Assembly: GCA_963580285.1 (NCBI GenBank)
Contig: OY757010.1
Span: 212,258,138-212,322,137 of the forward strand
DNA: 64,000 nt
Origin: Lucinisca nassula
Taxonomy: Eukaryota > Mollusca > Bivalvia > Lucinida > Lucinidae
Direction: 5' to 3'
Below are positions 10,282-20,992 of this stretch, in pieces; the first letter of the stretch is position 1, and each line of letters starts with the position of its first letter. The notes below the pieces were generated by a model. That model was not told the DNA's origin. It did not search any database and was given only the letters and a program-made list of their open reading frames with translations. Both the position numbers and the translations under genes were made by a program.

Positions 10282-10432
10282 GAAGCCTCCGTGGTGTAGT
10301 GGTTACGCTACTTGCCCTGTAAACCAGGGATCGCAGGCTTCTCCAGACTTTCGGATGAGTCTTTAAACCAAGGTCCAGTCTCCGTATGACCTTAGCTGTT
10401 GGTGGGACGTAAAACTCACACTCGCTCACTCA
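10282..10432 (+). repeat. tRNA-Thr-type SINE (copy 1)
   Basis: The head resembles a tRNA with box A-like TGGTGTAGTGGTTA and an anticodon region CCTGTAAACC (UGU type). The B-box region is partly deleted. The tail ends in CTCACTC. A 12-bp target-site duplication AATCATTGTTCA flanks it at 10270-10281 and 10433-10444, showing retroposition. Confidence 0.85.
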
Positions 10433-10544
10433 AATCATTGTTCATGTTTATATCTTAGCTTTAATAGTTCCAAGAAATCTGTTACGAAAATTTGACTATG
10501 ATCTTAGTGAGAAAACTTTTAGGATTGTGATTTGAGGGAACTTG

Positions 10545-10884
10545 TGTGTGTGTGTGTGTGAATTCGGGTTTAACGTCGCTTTCAACAATTTTTCAGTCAT
10601 ATCACGACGGTTTCTGGTTGCGACAGGGAGCTCAATGCTCACTTTTATAGTGCTGCCTCACTGAAGTATCATGTCCCAGACACATTACATGATACTACAC
10701 CCAGTCACATTATCCTGACACTGGTTCAACCAGTCCTAGCTCTACCCCGTAAATCTGAGTGCCAAGCGAGGAGCAGCTAGTACCATTGTTAACGACTTTG
10801 GTATGTCGCAGCCCCGGATCGAACCCGTGACCTCCCGTTCCCCGGAGCGGACACTCTACCAACTGAGCTATCGGGGCCGGTGCC
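10545..10884 (-). repeat. tRNA-derived SINE, full length
   Basis: On the minus strand the head reads GGCCCCGATAGCTCAGTTGG, with a GGTTCGATCC B box. The body ends in GACGTTAAACCCG and a (CA)n tail at the left. A 13-bp target-site duplication TTGAGGGAACTTG lies at 10532-10544 and 10885-10897. The tail resembles that of repeat V. Confidence 0.88.
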
Positions 10885-10914
10885 TTGAGGGAACTTGAAA
10901 ATGTATATCTAAAA

Positions 10915-11122
10915 TATAGTAAAATTCCACTATTAAGACCACCTAAAATTAAGACCAATTCTGCTTTAAAAAGCTTAATTTGAATGGTGCACTTAATCTC
11001 TCTTTGTGTTTTCTGCCCACACTGTCTTCTGGTCAAGACCCACCTTTGGGACTGTTCAATAGTGGTCTTAATGACCCCTTTTGAACAGTCCCAAAGGTGG
11101 TCTTAACATAGGAATTTCACTG
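10915..11122. mobile_element. Palindromic MITE, family E (copy 2)
   Basis: It runs from TAGTAAAATTCCACTATTAA to CATAGGAATTTCACTGTG, with facing GGTGGTCTTAA-type blocks. Confidence 0.7.
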
Positions 11123-11431
11123 TGCAGTGAAGTCTTGTTACTGTAAAATACCTAAGCATTGGGAAAGATAGGCCTTTGCAGTGTATACCCAGATCAGATG
11201 CCACCTAATGTGGAATCTGATCAGGGTCTGCACTTTTTTTCCATGCAGAAAGCAATATTTTAGACACGTAAAGTGGTAGTAGAAAGGACTATTTTGAATT
11301 TTGGAGAAGTTTGATTGGTACTGACTGACTGTGGGCTTATTAGAAAGACTTCCTAACACTTGCCTCATTATGATCAGAATGAAAGGTCAAAGTGCACAGT
11401 CACCTTCTCATGGTAATTTTTTTTTTTTTTT

Positions 11432-11608
11432 GGTTTTGGTTTTACGGCCCTTTCAAGATTATTTCACTATTATCGAGCCGATCGTTAATCAGAGGTGGGC
11501 GAAAACTGGAGTACCCGGAGAAAAACCACCTGACCTTCCATTGCATAATTTGGCGTCTCAGGTGTGACCCGAGCGAGGCTTGAACCACAGCGGTAAGAGA
11601 CCTAATGA
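11432..11608 (-). repeat. SINE2, split by a family A MITE
   Basis: It starts GGTTTTGGTTTTACGGCC (tail) and reads into the tRNA head up to 'AGACCTAATGA'. A family A MITE then occupies the TTAA. The SINE resumes at 11822 with GAGTCAGTGCAC, matching the intact copy at 47699-47934. Confidence 0.75.
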
Positions 11609-11821
11609 TTAACCCTTATCTTGCTGTTCACGACAACCCCTATCTTTGGAAACAGTGTAGATCCAGATCAGATGGCTTCTGAAGAAGCCATCTGATCAGG
11701 ATCTACACTGTTTGACATTTAGTTTATGGCTTTGTAAGAATAAATTACATCAAGTAATTTGATTGGTTCAAAGTCAGAAATGGGTGTGCCTTAAATGAAT
11801 ATTCAGCAAGAGAAGGGTTAA
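11609..11821. mobile_element. TTAA MITE, family A (copy 4), inside SINE2
   Basis: A reverse-oriented copy, TTAACCCTTATCTTGCTG to AGAGAAGGGTTAA. Removing the 209 bp plus one TTAA restores the SINE2 sequence, which shows TTAA-targeted insertion. Confidence 0.88.
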
Positions 11822-11956
11822 GAGTCAGTGCACTGTTCCTATGCTGAGTATGTCAAACAATGGACCCTCGTTATTACGACAGTATTTGTTCATGGCTCTA
11901 GATAAGGCGCAAACTTGTTTTTCATCTGAAAAGTACAGATATTTTTCTTATTTTAC

Positions 11957-12178
11957 GGGCCTCCATGGCCTAGTGGTTAAGAGCGCTGACTCTTGATCAT
12001 TAGGTCTCTCAACGCTGTGGTTCGAGCCTCGCCCGGGTCACATGTGAGACGCCAAGTTCTGCAACGGAAGGTCAGGTGGTTTTTCTCCGGGTACTCCGGT
12101 TTTCGCCCACCTCTGATTAACGATCGGCTCGATATGAGTGAAATAATCTTTAAAGGGCCGTAAAACCAAAACCAAAAA
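11957..12178 (+). repeat. tRNA-derived SINE2, full length
   Basis: The head GGGCCTCCATGGCCTAGTGG contains an A-box-like TGGCCTAGTGG and a B-box-like GGTTCGAGCC. The body passes through CTCCGGGTACTCCGG, and the tail is GGGCCGTAAAACCAAAACC. It is a retroposon and not a functional tRNA gene. Confidence 0.8.
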
Positions 12179-12319
12179 AACTGCACGAAAAAATATGTTG
12201 TGGATATTCATTAGAAATGAAGTGTTAAAGTGCACAGTGACCTTCTTATATGTCAAACAAAGGACCCTCGTTATAGTGACAGTATTTGTTCATAGCTCCA
12301 GGTAAGGCACTTTTTTCAT

Positions 12320-12450
12320 CCAAAAAGTACTGATATTTTTCTTATTTCTGCACCAAAACATATGTTGTGGGTATTCATTAGAAGCGCCTCACAGAGGCGC
12401 TTCTAATGAGTACCAACAACCTATGTTTTCGTGCAGAAATAAGAAAGATA
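12320..12450. repeat. Hairpin repeat G
   Basis: Perfect arms GAAGCGCCTC and GAGGCGCTTC with outer AACATATGTTGTGGGTA and CCAACAACCTATGTT. Confidence 0.65.
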
Positions 12451-12556
12451 ATATGTGGATACCCCTCTTAACTGGGGCTATGATTTGTTCCTTAATATTG
12501 TGCTGTTATAAAGAATCTGCAGTTATAAAGAATCCAAGTGAGGAGTATGATAGGTT

Positions 12557-12848
12557 TTGTTTGTTTGATTTGAGGTTTAACGTCCCCTCAATACTGTATA
12601 GGTCATTTTGGAGACGTTGCTTCCAATTTTGAGGGACTTTTACCTGACATTGAGATGAAATGACCTCAAGCCCTGTCGCCCAATGAAACCAAAAGGGTTT
12701 ATAAACATGGAAGATCAGACTCGCACTGCTTGCCTTGGCAGACTTAGATTCTCAAAGCGGTTTACCAGTACTCGTGTGCGGTCGGTTTCAGCTCTGCGTG
12801 GAAGCATCATGCTGCCCATCTATTTCTTCAAGCCCTGATGGGCAGGGG
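12557..12848 (-). repeat. SINE-like repeat V
   Basis: It begins TTTGTTTGATTTGAGGTTTA (tail) and ends CCTGATGGGCAGGGGC, about 90 bp before exon 5's donor side. Confidence 0.78.
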
Positions 12849-12935
12849 CAAAGGTGTATGAAAGGCAATATGAGGTATAATTTACCTCTAGTCACATGCA
12901 GCTGCCTAAGCCTAGTTTTTGTTTTTTTTTCTTAC

Positions 12936-13050
12936 CTGCAAGCTGCTCCATATAATGGTGTGCTTGTGTGGAAGCCCAACAGGGTTTCAAAGCCACTGTG
13001 GAAGTGAACTATTGACATGACTGCCGCTCCTACATCACAGCCTGTGAGGT
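12936..13050 (-). CDS. Exon 5: cysteine-repeat protein
   Basis: A 115-nt exon with acceptor TTGTTACAG and donor CAG/GTAAGA followed by an A-rich intron start. Two entry bases complete an Asp codon with exon 4. 37 whole codons follow (residues 321-357), then two exit bases. It holds C324 and C357, the first and third cysteines of unit 4. The position of the second cysteine is occupied by Ser or a neighbouring residue. The donor lies one codon after C357, the same position as in the other units. Confidence 0.78.
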
Positions 13051-13059
13051 CTGTAACAA

Positions 13060-13379
13060 CCAGAAAACATAACATAATTAAGTTCTGAAGTTAGATCCTT
13101 TGGAAGCAAGGAATGCACCAAATAAACGAACGTAGCAGACTCGGTTTTATTGAGTCTGTTCATGACCAGTACTGAAATATGCAACACCGGCCAAACCCTC
13201 TAGCACCCACATAAGCAGAACTCTATTTTCAAAATGATACCAAATGAACTCAATGATCCAAACATAAACCCCATCATGAGAAGATCAGTCTTCAGGGTTT
13301 GTGAGCAAGAAAGATACTAACTAGCCAGCTCAGCTACATGGACTAGCAACTCTTAACCTTTATCCTACTGAATAAGTAG
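13060..13379. other. Unassigned sequence
   Basis: Upstream intron sequence next to exon 5. No repeat or further exon was recognised. Confidence 0.4.
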
Positions 13380-13487
13380 AGGATCTTACATGAGTGTTCA
13401 TATATTATTGCATTTATTAAACTAGTTGAGGAAAAGGGAAAAAATGCGAGGCTTAGCTGAGAATTTTATGCCTTTTCCACAACTAGT
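13380..13487. mobile_element. MITE family D, partial
   Basis: It shares GAGGATCTTACATGAGTGTT and the GCATTTATTAAACTAGTTGA arm with other D copies. Its right arm abuts the next MITE at AACTAGTTTAA. Confidence 0.6.
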
Positions 13488-13700
13488 TTAACCCTTCTCT
13501 TGCTGAATATTCATTTTAGTCACACCCATCTCTGACTTTGAACCAATCAGATTACTTGATGTAATTTAATCCTACAAATGCATAAACTGAATGTCAAACA
13601 GTGTAGATCCTGATCAGATGGCTTCATCAGAAGCCATCTGATCTGGATCTACACTGTTTGCAAAGATAGGGGTTGTCGTGAACAGCAAGGTAAGGGTTAA
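13488..13700. mobile_element. TTAA MITE, family A (copy 5)
   Basis: A 213-bp copy, TTAACCCTTCTCTTGCTG to GGTAAGGGTTAA. It is immediately followed by a repeat V fragment (13702-13822). Confidence 0.85.
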
Positions 13701-13701
13701 T

Positions 13702-13822
13702 AACCTGGACAGGCTTAGAACCTCTAAGCCGTTTACCAGTATTCATGTACGGTCATGTTCAGCTCTGCGTGGAAGCACCATGCAGCCCAATCTATTTCTT
13801 CAAACATGGATGAGCGGGGGCC
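13702..13822 (-). repeat. SINE-like repeat V, fragment
   Basis: It contains GGCTTAGAACCTCTAAGCCG and CAGCCCAATCTATTTCTTC, the non-tail end of the repeat. Confidence 0.65.
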
Positions 13823-14186
13823 GAACTTGCTTTGCTTCTCTGCAGTGAAAATGAATAAGGAAATTTAAACTAAATTATTGTTTTATAGATACATAAAATT
13901 AGCAAAAGATGTAAATGAAAATGGCAAAAGACAATAATAAAAGATAAGATATTGCAAGACCAGACATACAAAGTGTCATCTCCATGCACAATCACTTTTT
14001 GCAGTCAAAATTTTACACTCATTTTCATTTTCTCTCATTTCCAGTTTTTTACCTGGGCAATGACGGTTTCATTCCACTACGAATTCGTACTGAGTGTTTT
14101 TGTCCCAGCAGGTCTTGTTTCTAGAGATTTTTGTGCCAAAGTAGCTTTTCCGCCTTAATTCAAGACTGGATGTGTGAATACTATAA

Positions 14187-14330
14187 TGTTATTAATCAAG
14201 TAACTTCGTATTGGCCCAGTACAGGTCCAAGGTCTGCTGCATTGGCCCGAGGCCAAAGGCCTCGGGTCAATGCAGCTGACCGACGACCTGTAACTGGGTC
14301 AATGCGAAATTAGTTGATTAATGACAATTT
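14187..14330. repeat. Long palindrome
   Basis: Arms TTCGTATTGGCCCAG and CTGGGTCAATGCGAA surround a perfect GCCCGAGGCC/GGCCTCGGGTC-type centre (about 14250-14272). It is probably a MITE; no ORF. Confidence 0.65.
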
Positions 14331-14958
14331 TATTAATTGACACAATTAAAAAAAAGATTATTGATTTTTTACCTCACTTGACCTCGGTTAATATTGGTTG
14401 ACCTGGTGTCAATACGGATGACCTCCGATCAATACGGGATAGTCAATTAATAATGTTCCATACAACTATTGGCAAGTGAATATGCTTTTGAAATTATGCA
14501 GTTACTGAGTGGAAATAACTAGCAAGAAACTTTCGCTGAACTGCATGAGGAGACATTTTCATGGCTGAAAACTCACTCGTCCGGCAGTGTCGTCCGGCAG
14601 GGCAAGCCAGTAATAATTTTCACTCGTCCTTACCAACAAACTACTTGTAAATACGAGCGGATGAGTGTAAATTTCGAGCCCTAAATAATGTATTTTATTT
14701 TTTTTTAAACCTACCAAGGGACACAACTCCAAGAATTATGAACCCTTGCCCCTATTCTAATATACACAATACAGCCTGTCGTAGTCTATTTTTACATAAA
14801 CTTTCAGCTTTCTAGCTTTCATATATCCTGATAAATCTGATACCAAAATTTTCAACAATAGCAAAATTTGAAACCTACCAAGGGACATTATGCCAAGAGT
14901 TATGGGCCCTTGGTCACTATTCTGAATTTGGAAAACATATCAAAGAGTTTTGGGTGCT

Positions 14959-15171
14959 TTAACCCTTATCTTGCTGTTCACGACAACCCCTATCTTTGCA
15001 AACAGTGTAGATCCAGATCAGATGGCTTCTGAAGAAGCCATCTGATCAGGATCTACACTGTTTGATATTCAGTTTATGAATTTGTAGGAATAAATTACAT
15101 CAAGTAATCTGATTGGTTCAAAGTCAGAGATGGGTATGGCTAAAATGAATATTCAGCAAGAGAAGGGTTAA
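14959..15171. mobile_element. TTAA MITE, family A (copy 6)
   Basis: A reverse-oriented 213-bp copy, TTAACCCTTATCTTGCTG to AGAAGGGTTAA. Confidence 0.85.
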
Positions 15172-15437
15172 CCTTATTCCAGTATACACGATACATCCAG
15201 TCATTGTCCCTGTTTATAGGAAGTTTCAGCTTTCTAGCTTGCATAGTTCCTAAGAAATCTGTTGCAAATATTTTCAAGAATGACAACATTTGAAAAGCTC
15301 CCAAGGGACATAATTCCATGAGTTATCCGCCTTTGGCCACTATTCTGCTACTACATCCTCCTTACCCAAGAGACAAAATGTAGTATAAGTTTCATTGAAC
15401 TAGGACCACAAACATTCAAGTTATTAAGTAAAATGCA

Positions 15438-15651
15438 TTTTAACCCTTGTCCTGCTGAGCCCGGATATGCCTTATTTTCGAAACAATGAAGATCCAGATC
15501 AGATGGCTTCTGACGAAGCCATCTGATCAGGATCTACATTGTTTGCCATTCAGATTGTGAATTTGTTGCAATAATTTGCATCAAATAATCTGATTGGTTG
15601 ATAATCGGTAGTAGGTGTGGCATATATGAATATTCAGCAGGACAAGGGTTA
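15438..15651. mobile_element. TTAA MITE, family B (copy 1)
   Basis: Ends TTAACCCTTGTCCTGCTG and CAGCAGGACAAGGGTTAA, with centre GGCTTCTGACGAAGCC. It resembles family A in plan but differs in sequence. It is the intact reference for the interrupted copy at 16538. Confidence 0.85.
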
Positions 15652-16214
15652 AAACTTGAAAACCCATCAAGGGACATAACACAGAGTTATGAACCCGTGA
15701 CTCCAATTCTGTTATATGCGATATATCCAGTCATTTTTCATGTTTATTCAGCTTTCAAGCTTTCACAGTTCAGGAGAAATCTGTTACAAAAGTTTTCAAG
15801 AATGGAAAATTTGAAAAACCACGAAGGGGCACAACTCCCAGAGTTATAGGCCCTTGGTCATTATTCTGCTATGACACCTTCCATACCTAACTGACCAAGT
15901 GTATTATAAGTTTCATTAAGTAGGACTACAAACCAAAGATTCCAATTTTTAAAAACCTATCAAGGGACATAACAAAAAGGGTCATGGACCCTTAACTCTC
16001 TTTCTGGTATACACAATACAGCTAAACTAGTCATTTTCCAGGTTTATACAAAGTTTCAGCTTTCTAGCTTTCATATTTCCTTAGAAATCTGTTATGAAAA
16101 TTTTCAAGAACAGCAAAAGTTGAAAAACCTACCAAGGGACATAACTCCCATAACTGGGACATAACTCCCAGAGTTATGGGCCCTTGGTAATTATTCTGCT
16201 AATATACCTTTACC

Positions 16215-16480
16215 TTACAGACTTAGCCCCACCCATCTGGGCTTGGAGAATTAAATTAACACAAATGAGTACTGCTAAACTGCTTAGAAGGCATGCCAAG
16301 GCAAACTTGTGCAAGTCAGACCATCCATGCACATAAACCCTTTGGTGGCATTGCCAGATGGGCTTGAGATGTCATTTCATCTCAATGTTGGGTAAAGTCC
16401 CACAAAATAGGAACCAATGTCTCTAAAATGACCTAAATAATGTTGACAGGGATGTAAAAACCTCAATTCAAACAAAACAA
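16215..16480 (+). repeat. SINE-like repeat V, tail at right
   Basis: It reads 'TAGCCCCACCCATCTGGGC' through 'GGGTAAAGTCCCACAAAAT' to 'GATGTAAAAACCTCAATTC', a complete copy in the opposite orientation. Confidence 0.72.
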
Positions 16481-16537
16481 ATTACAGACTAAGTGAAGTA
16501 TAAGTTTCATTGAAGTAGGAATTAAACATAAAAGTTG

Positions 16538-17949
16538 TTAACCTTTGTCCTGCTGAGCCTGGATATGCCTTATTTTCCAAACAACGATGATCCAGATCAG
16601 ATGGCTTCTGATGAAGCCATCTGATCAGGATCTACATTGTTTGACATTCAGATTGTGAATTTGTTGCAATAATTTGCATCAAGTAATCTGATTGGTTGAT
16701 AATCGGTAATGGATGCAGGCGCGTAGCCAGGCAAATGCTGAAGTCCGGGAAAATTTTGAAATTTTAATAAGGTTTGGTGGCCACTGGTGTCATCTGGAGG
16801 GGTATTTTTACTTATCTCTTATCGGAATTTTTTGCCAATTTGTTAGAATTTTTCGGTTACTTTTACTTTTGTATGGAAGTCACACTTCAATAAAGCCAAT
16901 GCTCTCATTAAGGCATTTTTGTGGTTTACTTTTGTGTTTCGTGCATCTGAGTTGTTGTAGTTGGTTGTCACAATATGATCCCCTACAGAGAAGGTGTTGG
17001 TTGTTTGCTGTTAAGTTTTGGGGTTTTGGTGGTTCATTTATGAAGAAGGGAGCCACGATACGGACCGAACATTTGCTGGTTTGATGAGCTGAATCAGAAC
17101 CACAACGAGGGTCAGGTACTAAGATCTTTTAAGGCAGCCCTCAAATGATTTTGTTGCTCACCCTTCCAATGTGTGTTCTCCCATCCCGTTGTTGGCTTGG
17201 ATGGTTTGTGTCCTTGATTGTGGCATGTCCTGGGTATCTTCATTTTTTAATTTTAAGTGTTAATTTCGTATTCATTCTTCCTCCTGATACATGAGATGAG
17301 CTGTGTTCTTTGACTGTTGCTGTTTCTTTGACTTTCTTATTATCATTGACAGACTGTTTGAGTTTTCCACTCAAGACTTTGAACGCTTTGCAAATAAGTA
17401 ATTTTAACTGTATGCATGAAGTGCATTTATTTCATAAACATGCTCGTTGAGACGCGATGACACAATGAGCATGTTCATGATATAAATGAACTGTATATAA
17501 ATGAGCATGTTCATGATATAAATGGACTGTATATAAAGCAGACTAAGGACCTGCTGGACTGAGGGCTAATGACAAAAATACACTTTGAGGAATTTATTTC
17601 ATGTGGTTATTCTAAAGGCCGTTTCATTAAAATGTTGCTGTAATCATGCAGTGCAGACAAATATTGTACACTAAAGATTCCCGACACTTCAAGATATACT
17701 GCAAACTCGAAACACTTTAGAATCTTCTCTGACAATAGCCATTTTCGATTATATACTTGAGTTTATTCAGGTTTCATGATGTAGTCACAGATGCTTCTGA
17801 AAATGTGACATTTTTTTTTTTTTGGTAAATTCTTATTTAAAGGCATACTAAGCAAAATATTGTTGAAGCCCGTGCTTCCGGGCTTCCGCCTGGCTACACC
17901 TCTGGGATGTGGCAGATTAAAATACAATATTCAGCAGGACAAGAGTTAA
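16538..17949. mobile_element. TTAA MITE, family B (copy 2), interrupted
   Basis: The left part runs from TTAACCTTTGTCCTGCTG to 'CGGTAATGGATG'. The right part resumes at 17905 GGATGTGGCAG and ends AGCAGGACAAGAGTTAA. The gap is a 1.2-kb transposon. Confidence 0.82.
16716..17904. mobile_element. Non-autonomous TIR transposon in MITE B
   Basis: Terminal repeats CAGGCGCGTAGCCAGG and CCTGGCTACACCTCTG match at 14 of 16 positions. The 5-bp duplication GGATG lies at 16711-16715 and 17905-17909. The 1189-bp interior has no recognisable transposase. A 123-codon ORF crosses its left end but also reads through the TIR, so it is probably chance. The ends resemble CAGxGGCGTAGCC-type DNA transposons, but the superfamily is not settled. 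Confidence 0.75.
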
Positions 17950-18044
17950 GCAAAATGCATTTTCAATTTTCAGTCACAGAATCACGGAATGACAGAAGGA
18001 TATGACAAATCCAGTATGACCCCATTTTTTCAAAGGGGGACTAT

Positions 18045-18170
18045 AATATAGTAAATACATGGTTAGTGTCTTTAATAAAAAAATATAATCGGTGAGCCCC
18101 TATAAAATTGTAGTGGTGAACCGATTATATTTTATTATTAATGACACTAATCATGTATTTAGTTTATACC
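18045..18170. repeat. AT-rich palindromic MITE
   Basis: Arms TAAATACATGGTTAGTGTC and GACACTAATCATGTATTTA, with inner ATATAATCGGT and ACCGATTATAT. Confidence 0.7.
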
Positions 18171-18784
18171 GCAATGCAAAAAACTCAAGGGGTTTTGCAA
18201 TTATTTAGCAAATTTAAGCAAACAAGGCAGCAGACAGTGTGGCAGGTTAAACGACATTCAGTGCAATGGCGCGCACACGTAGTATAATGTGACGTCAACG
18301 AGTGCAAAGTTTTTGACGTCACACGGCGCCACAAAGACGTAGGAAACAACATGGACGCTCGAATAAAAGTTTCTAAGCAGTTTACACTCTATATGAAAGT
18401 CTGCAAATAAATAGTTTATTTTAGCTTTAGGTTTTATTTTCGAGGTTGAGACCCAACTGCAGTAGCACTGCGCAGTTATTCCAACGGGCCATTCAAACCC
18501 GGAAAAGCCGAGAAGGTAAGAATTTACCTGGAATTTCTGAAAATCTGTTCGAATAAATATTGCAAAGATTTTAACTTGCAGTTTCGTTGTTGAAGGTTGC
18601 ATGTTATTGTTTACTCTTGTAAATTATTGACCTGAAAAGTAGGGGCGGTCTATAATCGTTCACTAGACGTATTATAGGTCAGTAGAAGGTATTATAGGTC
18701 ACTACCGATTATAGCATGCAGTTATTCGACCCCCTTTATTAGGTTACTAAAATGCCTGGTGGCGGTATAAAAAGTTTTTCTTAC

Positions 18785-18812
18785 CTGGACCTGTGTCTCC
18801 ATCCTCTTCATT
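18785..18812 (-). CDS. Exon 4: 28-nt microexon in a linker
   Basis: A 28-nt segment bounded by acceptor CCTTATTTACAG and donor CAG/GTAAGA. Starting in phase 0 and ending with one extra base, it joins exon 3 (phase 0) and exon 5 (which needs one base) without breaking the frame. It encodes nine acidic residues, NEEDGDTGP, extending the linker before unit 4. Skipping it would shift the frame, because 28 is not a multiple of three. It is supported by its splice sites and by phase agreement on both sides; its shortness leaves some doubt. Confidence 0.65.
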
Positions 18813-18899
18813 CTGTAAATAAGGGAAAAAAACTGAGCCACATTTAAAAACAATGTGACATGAGAGGACATAGTCGGACAGTCCTTGCTGTTTATCATG

Positions 18900-18950
18900 G
18901 CCAAGAGGCCAGTTGTTCAAAACTAATTCTTTTGTTTAATGAATTTTTAT
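18900..18950. repeat. MITE family L fragment
   Basis: It matches only the left end GAGGCCAGTTGTTCAAA of the element seen whole at 33572. Confidence 0.5.
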
Positions 18951-19169
18951 ACAACCATTTTGAAAAAAAAAAAGCATGACATTGTCCATCCATCTGTCTA
19001 CCTGTCCATCCGTTTGTACCACCACTGAGGGTTAGGGAGCTAGAATATTGGTCCAGGACAGGTTTATGGGCTATTTCATATTAGAGACTACTAGCCCTTA
19101 AACTCTTTATTAAAATGCACTAATGCTATAAGGGGGGTAACTCAAGCTGAATTAAAGTCATTTGTGACA

Positions 19170-19485
19170 TAGCTAGGCCCCCGCCCATAGGGGCTTGAAG
19201 AAATATATGGGCTGCATGATGCTTCCACGCAGAGCTGAATCCGGCCCGCACACTAGTACTGGTAAACTGCTTAGAGGATCTAAGCCTGTCCAGGAACCGC
19301 AGTGCGAGGCTGACCGTCCATGCTAATAAACCCTATTGGTTTCATTGGGCAACAGGGCTTGAGATGTCATTTCATCTTGATGTCGGGTAAAAGTCCCACA
19401 AAATTGGAAGCAACGTCTCCAAAATGACCTTTACAGTGTTGACGGGGACGTTTAACCTCAAATCAATCAATCAATCAATTGTGAA
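19170..19485 (+). repeat. SINE-like repeat V with (AATC)n tail
   Basis: A full copy ending GGGGACGTTTAACCTCA followed by about four AATC units. The simple-repeat tail supports retroposition and the chosen 3' end. Confidence 0.8.
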
Positions 19486-19639
19486 ATAGCTGCTAAACTG
19501 TGGTCAGTCAAATGTCCAATTTCAAGAGCTACTTTCCTCAATTTTAGGGGCTGTTTTTTTTTTTAAATTATATGTGCTAAGAAGTCCCTACATTTATACT
19601 TTTAAGCCCATAATCTATGTTGGACAGCATCAGACACAA

Positions 19640-20860
19640 GCTGTGCACAAAATAGTGCATAATCTTGGACAAAATTAGAGAATGATCCAAAACAATTGCA
19701 AGCTCATAAAACGTCTAGCCCCCAAACCCTCAATGTTGGTCTGTCCATCAGGCCGTTCTTGTACGCTCCATAAATCAGTTACCATTTGGGATTTCTTAAT
19801 GTAACTTTACAAGAATATGTATTAGGTCAAGACCACATATCCCACACAAGAAAGATTGTCTCCCCTTTCTTAGTTTTCAAGTTATGCCCCTCTGATAAAT
19901 TTTTCCAAAAATTCTTTTACGCTCCTTAACCCTTCTCTTGCTGAATATTCATTTAAGCCACACCCATTTCTGTCTATCAACCAATCAAATTTCTTGATGC
20001 AATTTATTGCTACAAATTCATAAGCTGAATGCCAAACAGTGTAGATCCTGATCAGATGGCTTCTTCAGAAGCCATCTGATCTGGGTCTACACTGTTTCCA
20101 AAGATATGGGTTGTCGTGAACAGCATGATAAGAGTTAACTCAGTAATCTTTAGGAATATCTTCATGCAACTTTATGGGAATATGTATTAGGGCAAGATGA
20201 CAACATCTTAAACAAGAATGATTGTTCCCCCTATCTTAGTTTCCAAGTTATGCCCCTTTGGACTAATTTTATCCAGATATTCTTGTCCACTCCATATCTC
20301 AGTAACTGTTAGGGATATCATTCAACTATATAGGAATACATATACATATTAGTTCAAGATAATGTGCCAAGTGTTACGCACAAGAATGATTTTTCCCCCT
20401 TTCATAGTTTCCAAGTTATATCCCTTTGATCAATTTTGTCCAGATATTCTTGTAAGCTCCATAGCTCAGTAACCATTAGAGATATCTTCATGCAACTTTA
20501 GAGGAATGTGTATTTTGTCACCACAATGTGTTCCACACAAGAATGATTGTTTCCCTTTCTGAGTTTCCATGTTATGCCACTTCGATTAATTTAAAAAAAA
20601 AAAATTCTTGTACGCTCCTTAACTCAGTAACCCTTAGGAATATCTTCATGCAACTTTATAGGAATATGCATTATGTCAAGACAATGACATCTTAAAGAAT
20701 GATTGTTCCCCCTTCCTTAGTTTCCAAGTTATGTCCCTTTATTTTTTTCCAAGCAATCTTGTATGTGCCAAAACTCAATAACTATTAGGGATATCTTCAT
20801 GCACCTTATAAGAGAATGTATTAGGTCACGACAATGTGTCGGGATCAAGAATGATTAATT
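19640..20860. repeat. Tandem array, about 160-bp units
   Basis: The block TTTCCAAGTTATGCCCCTTT..CTTGTACGCTCC..CTCAGTAACC recurs near 19866, 20246, 20411, 20570 and 20728. A family A MITE sits in the TTAA of one unit (CTCC TTAA CTCAG). Confidence 0.75.
19926..20138. mobile_element. TTAA MITE, family A (copy 7), in tandem array
   Basis: TTAACCCTTCTCTTGCTG to ATAAGAGTTAA. Neighbouring units show the uninterrupted CTCCTTAACTCAGTAAC target. Confidence 0.87.
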
Positions 20861-20992
20861 GTTGCCTGTGCAGAGAATCACTGTAGAAAATGTCTCATGT
20901 CAAATATAAATTACACCACAACCTCTTTTATAACACTATTGTTGGGGTCCAAAGCAGAAACTGTCAGTCAAACAACCATTATATCCAAACAA

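Larger units (their letters stand above)
14700..16537. repeat. Degenerate tandem array with inserted MITEs
   Basis: The block ACCTACCAAGGGACATAACT plus 'GAGTTATGGGCCCTTGG' plus 'TTTCAGCTTTCTAGCTTTCA' recurs about six times with a period near 280-300 bp. It is interrupted by MITE A (14959-15171), MITE B (15438-15651) and repeat V (16215-16480). No coding signal was found. Confidence 0.7.

Noticed and set aside
10282..10880. Possible tRNA genes (Thr-like head; head with GGTTCGATCC)
   Set aside because: Both are SINE heads with target-site duplications and non-tRNA bodies. The acceptor stems are incomplete, so functional tRNAs are unlikely.
16713..17084. 123-codon ORF in the TIR transposon
   Set aside because: It starts outside the element, reads through the terminal repeat and has no transposase motif.
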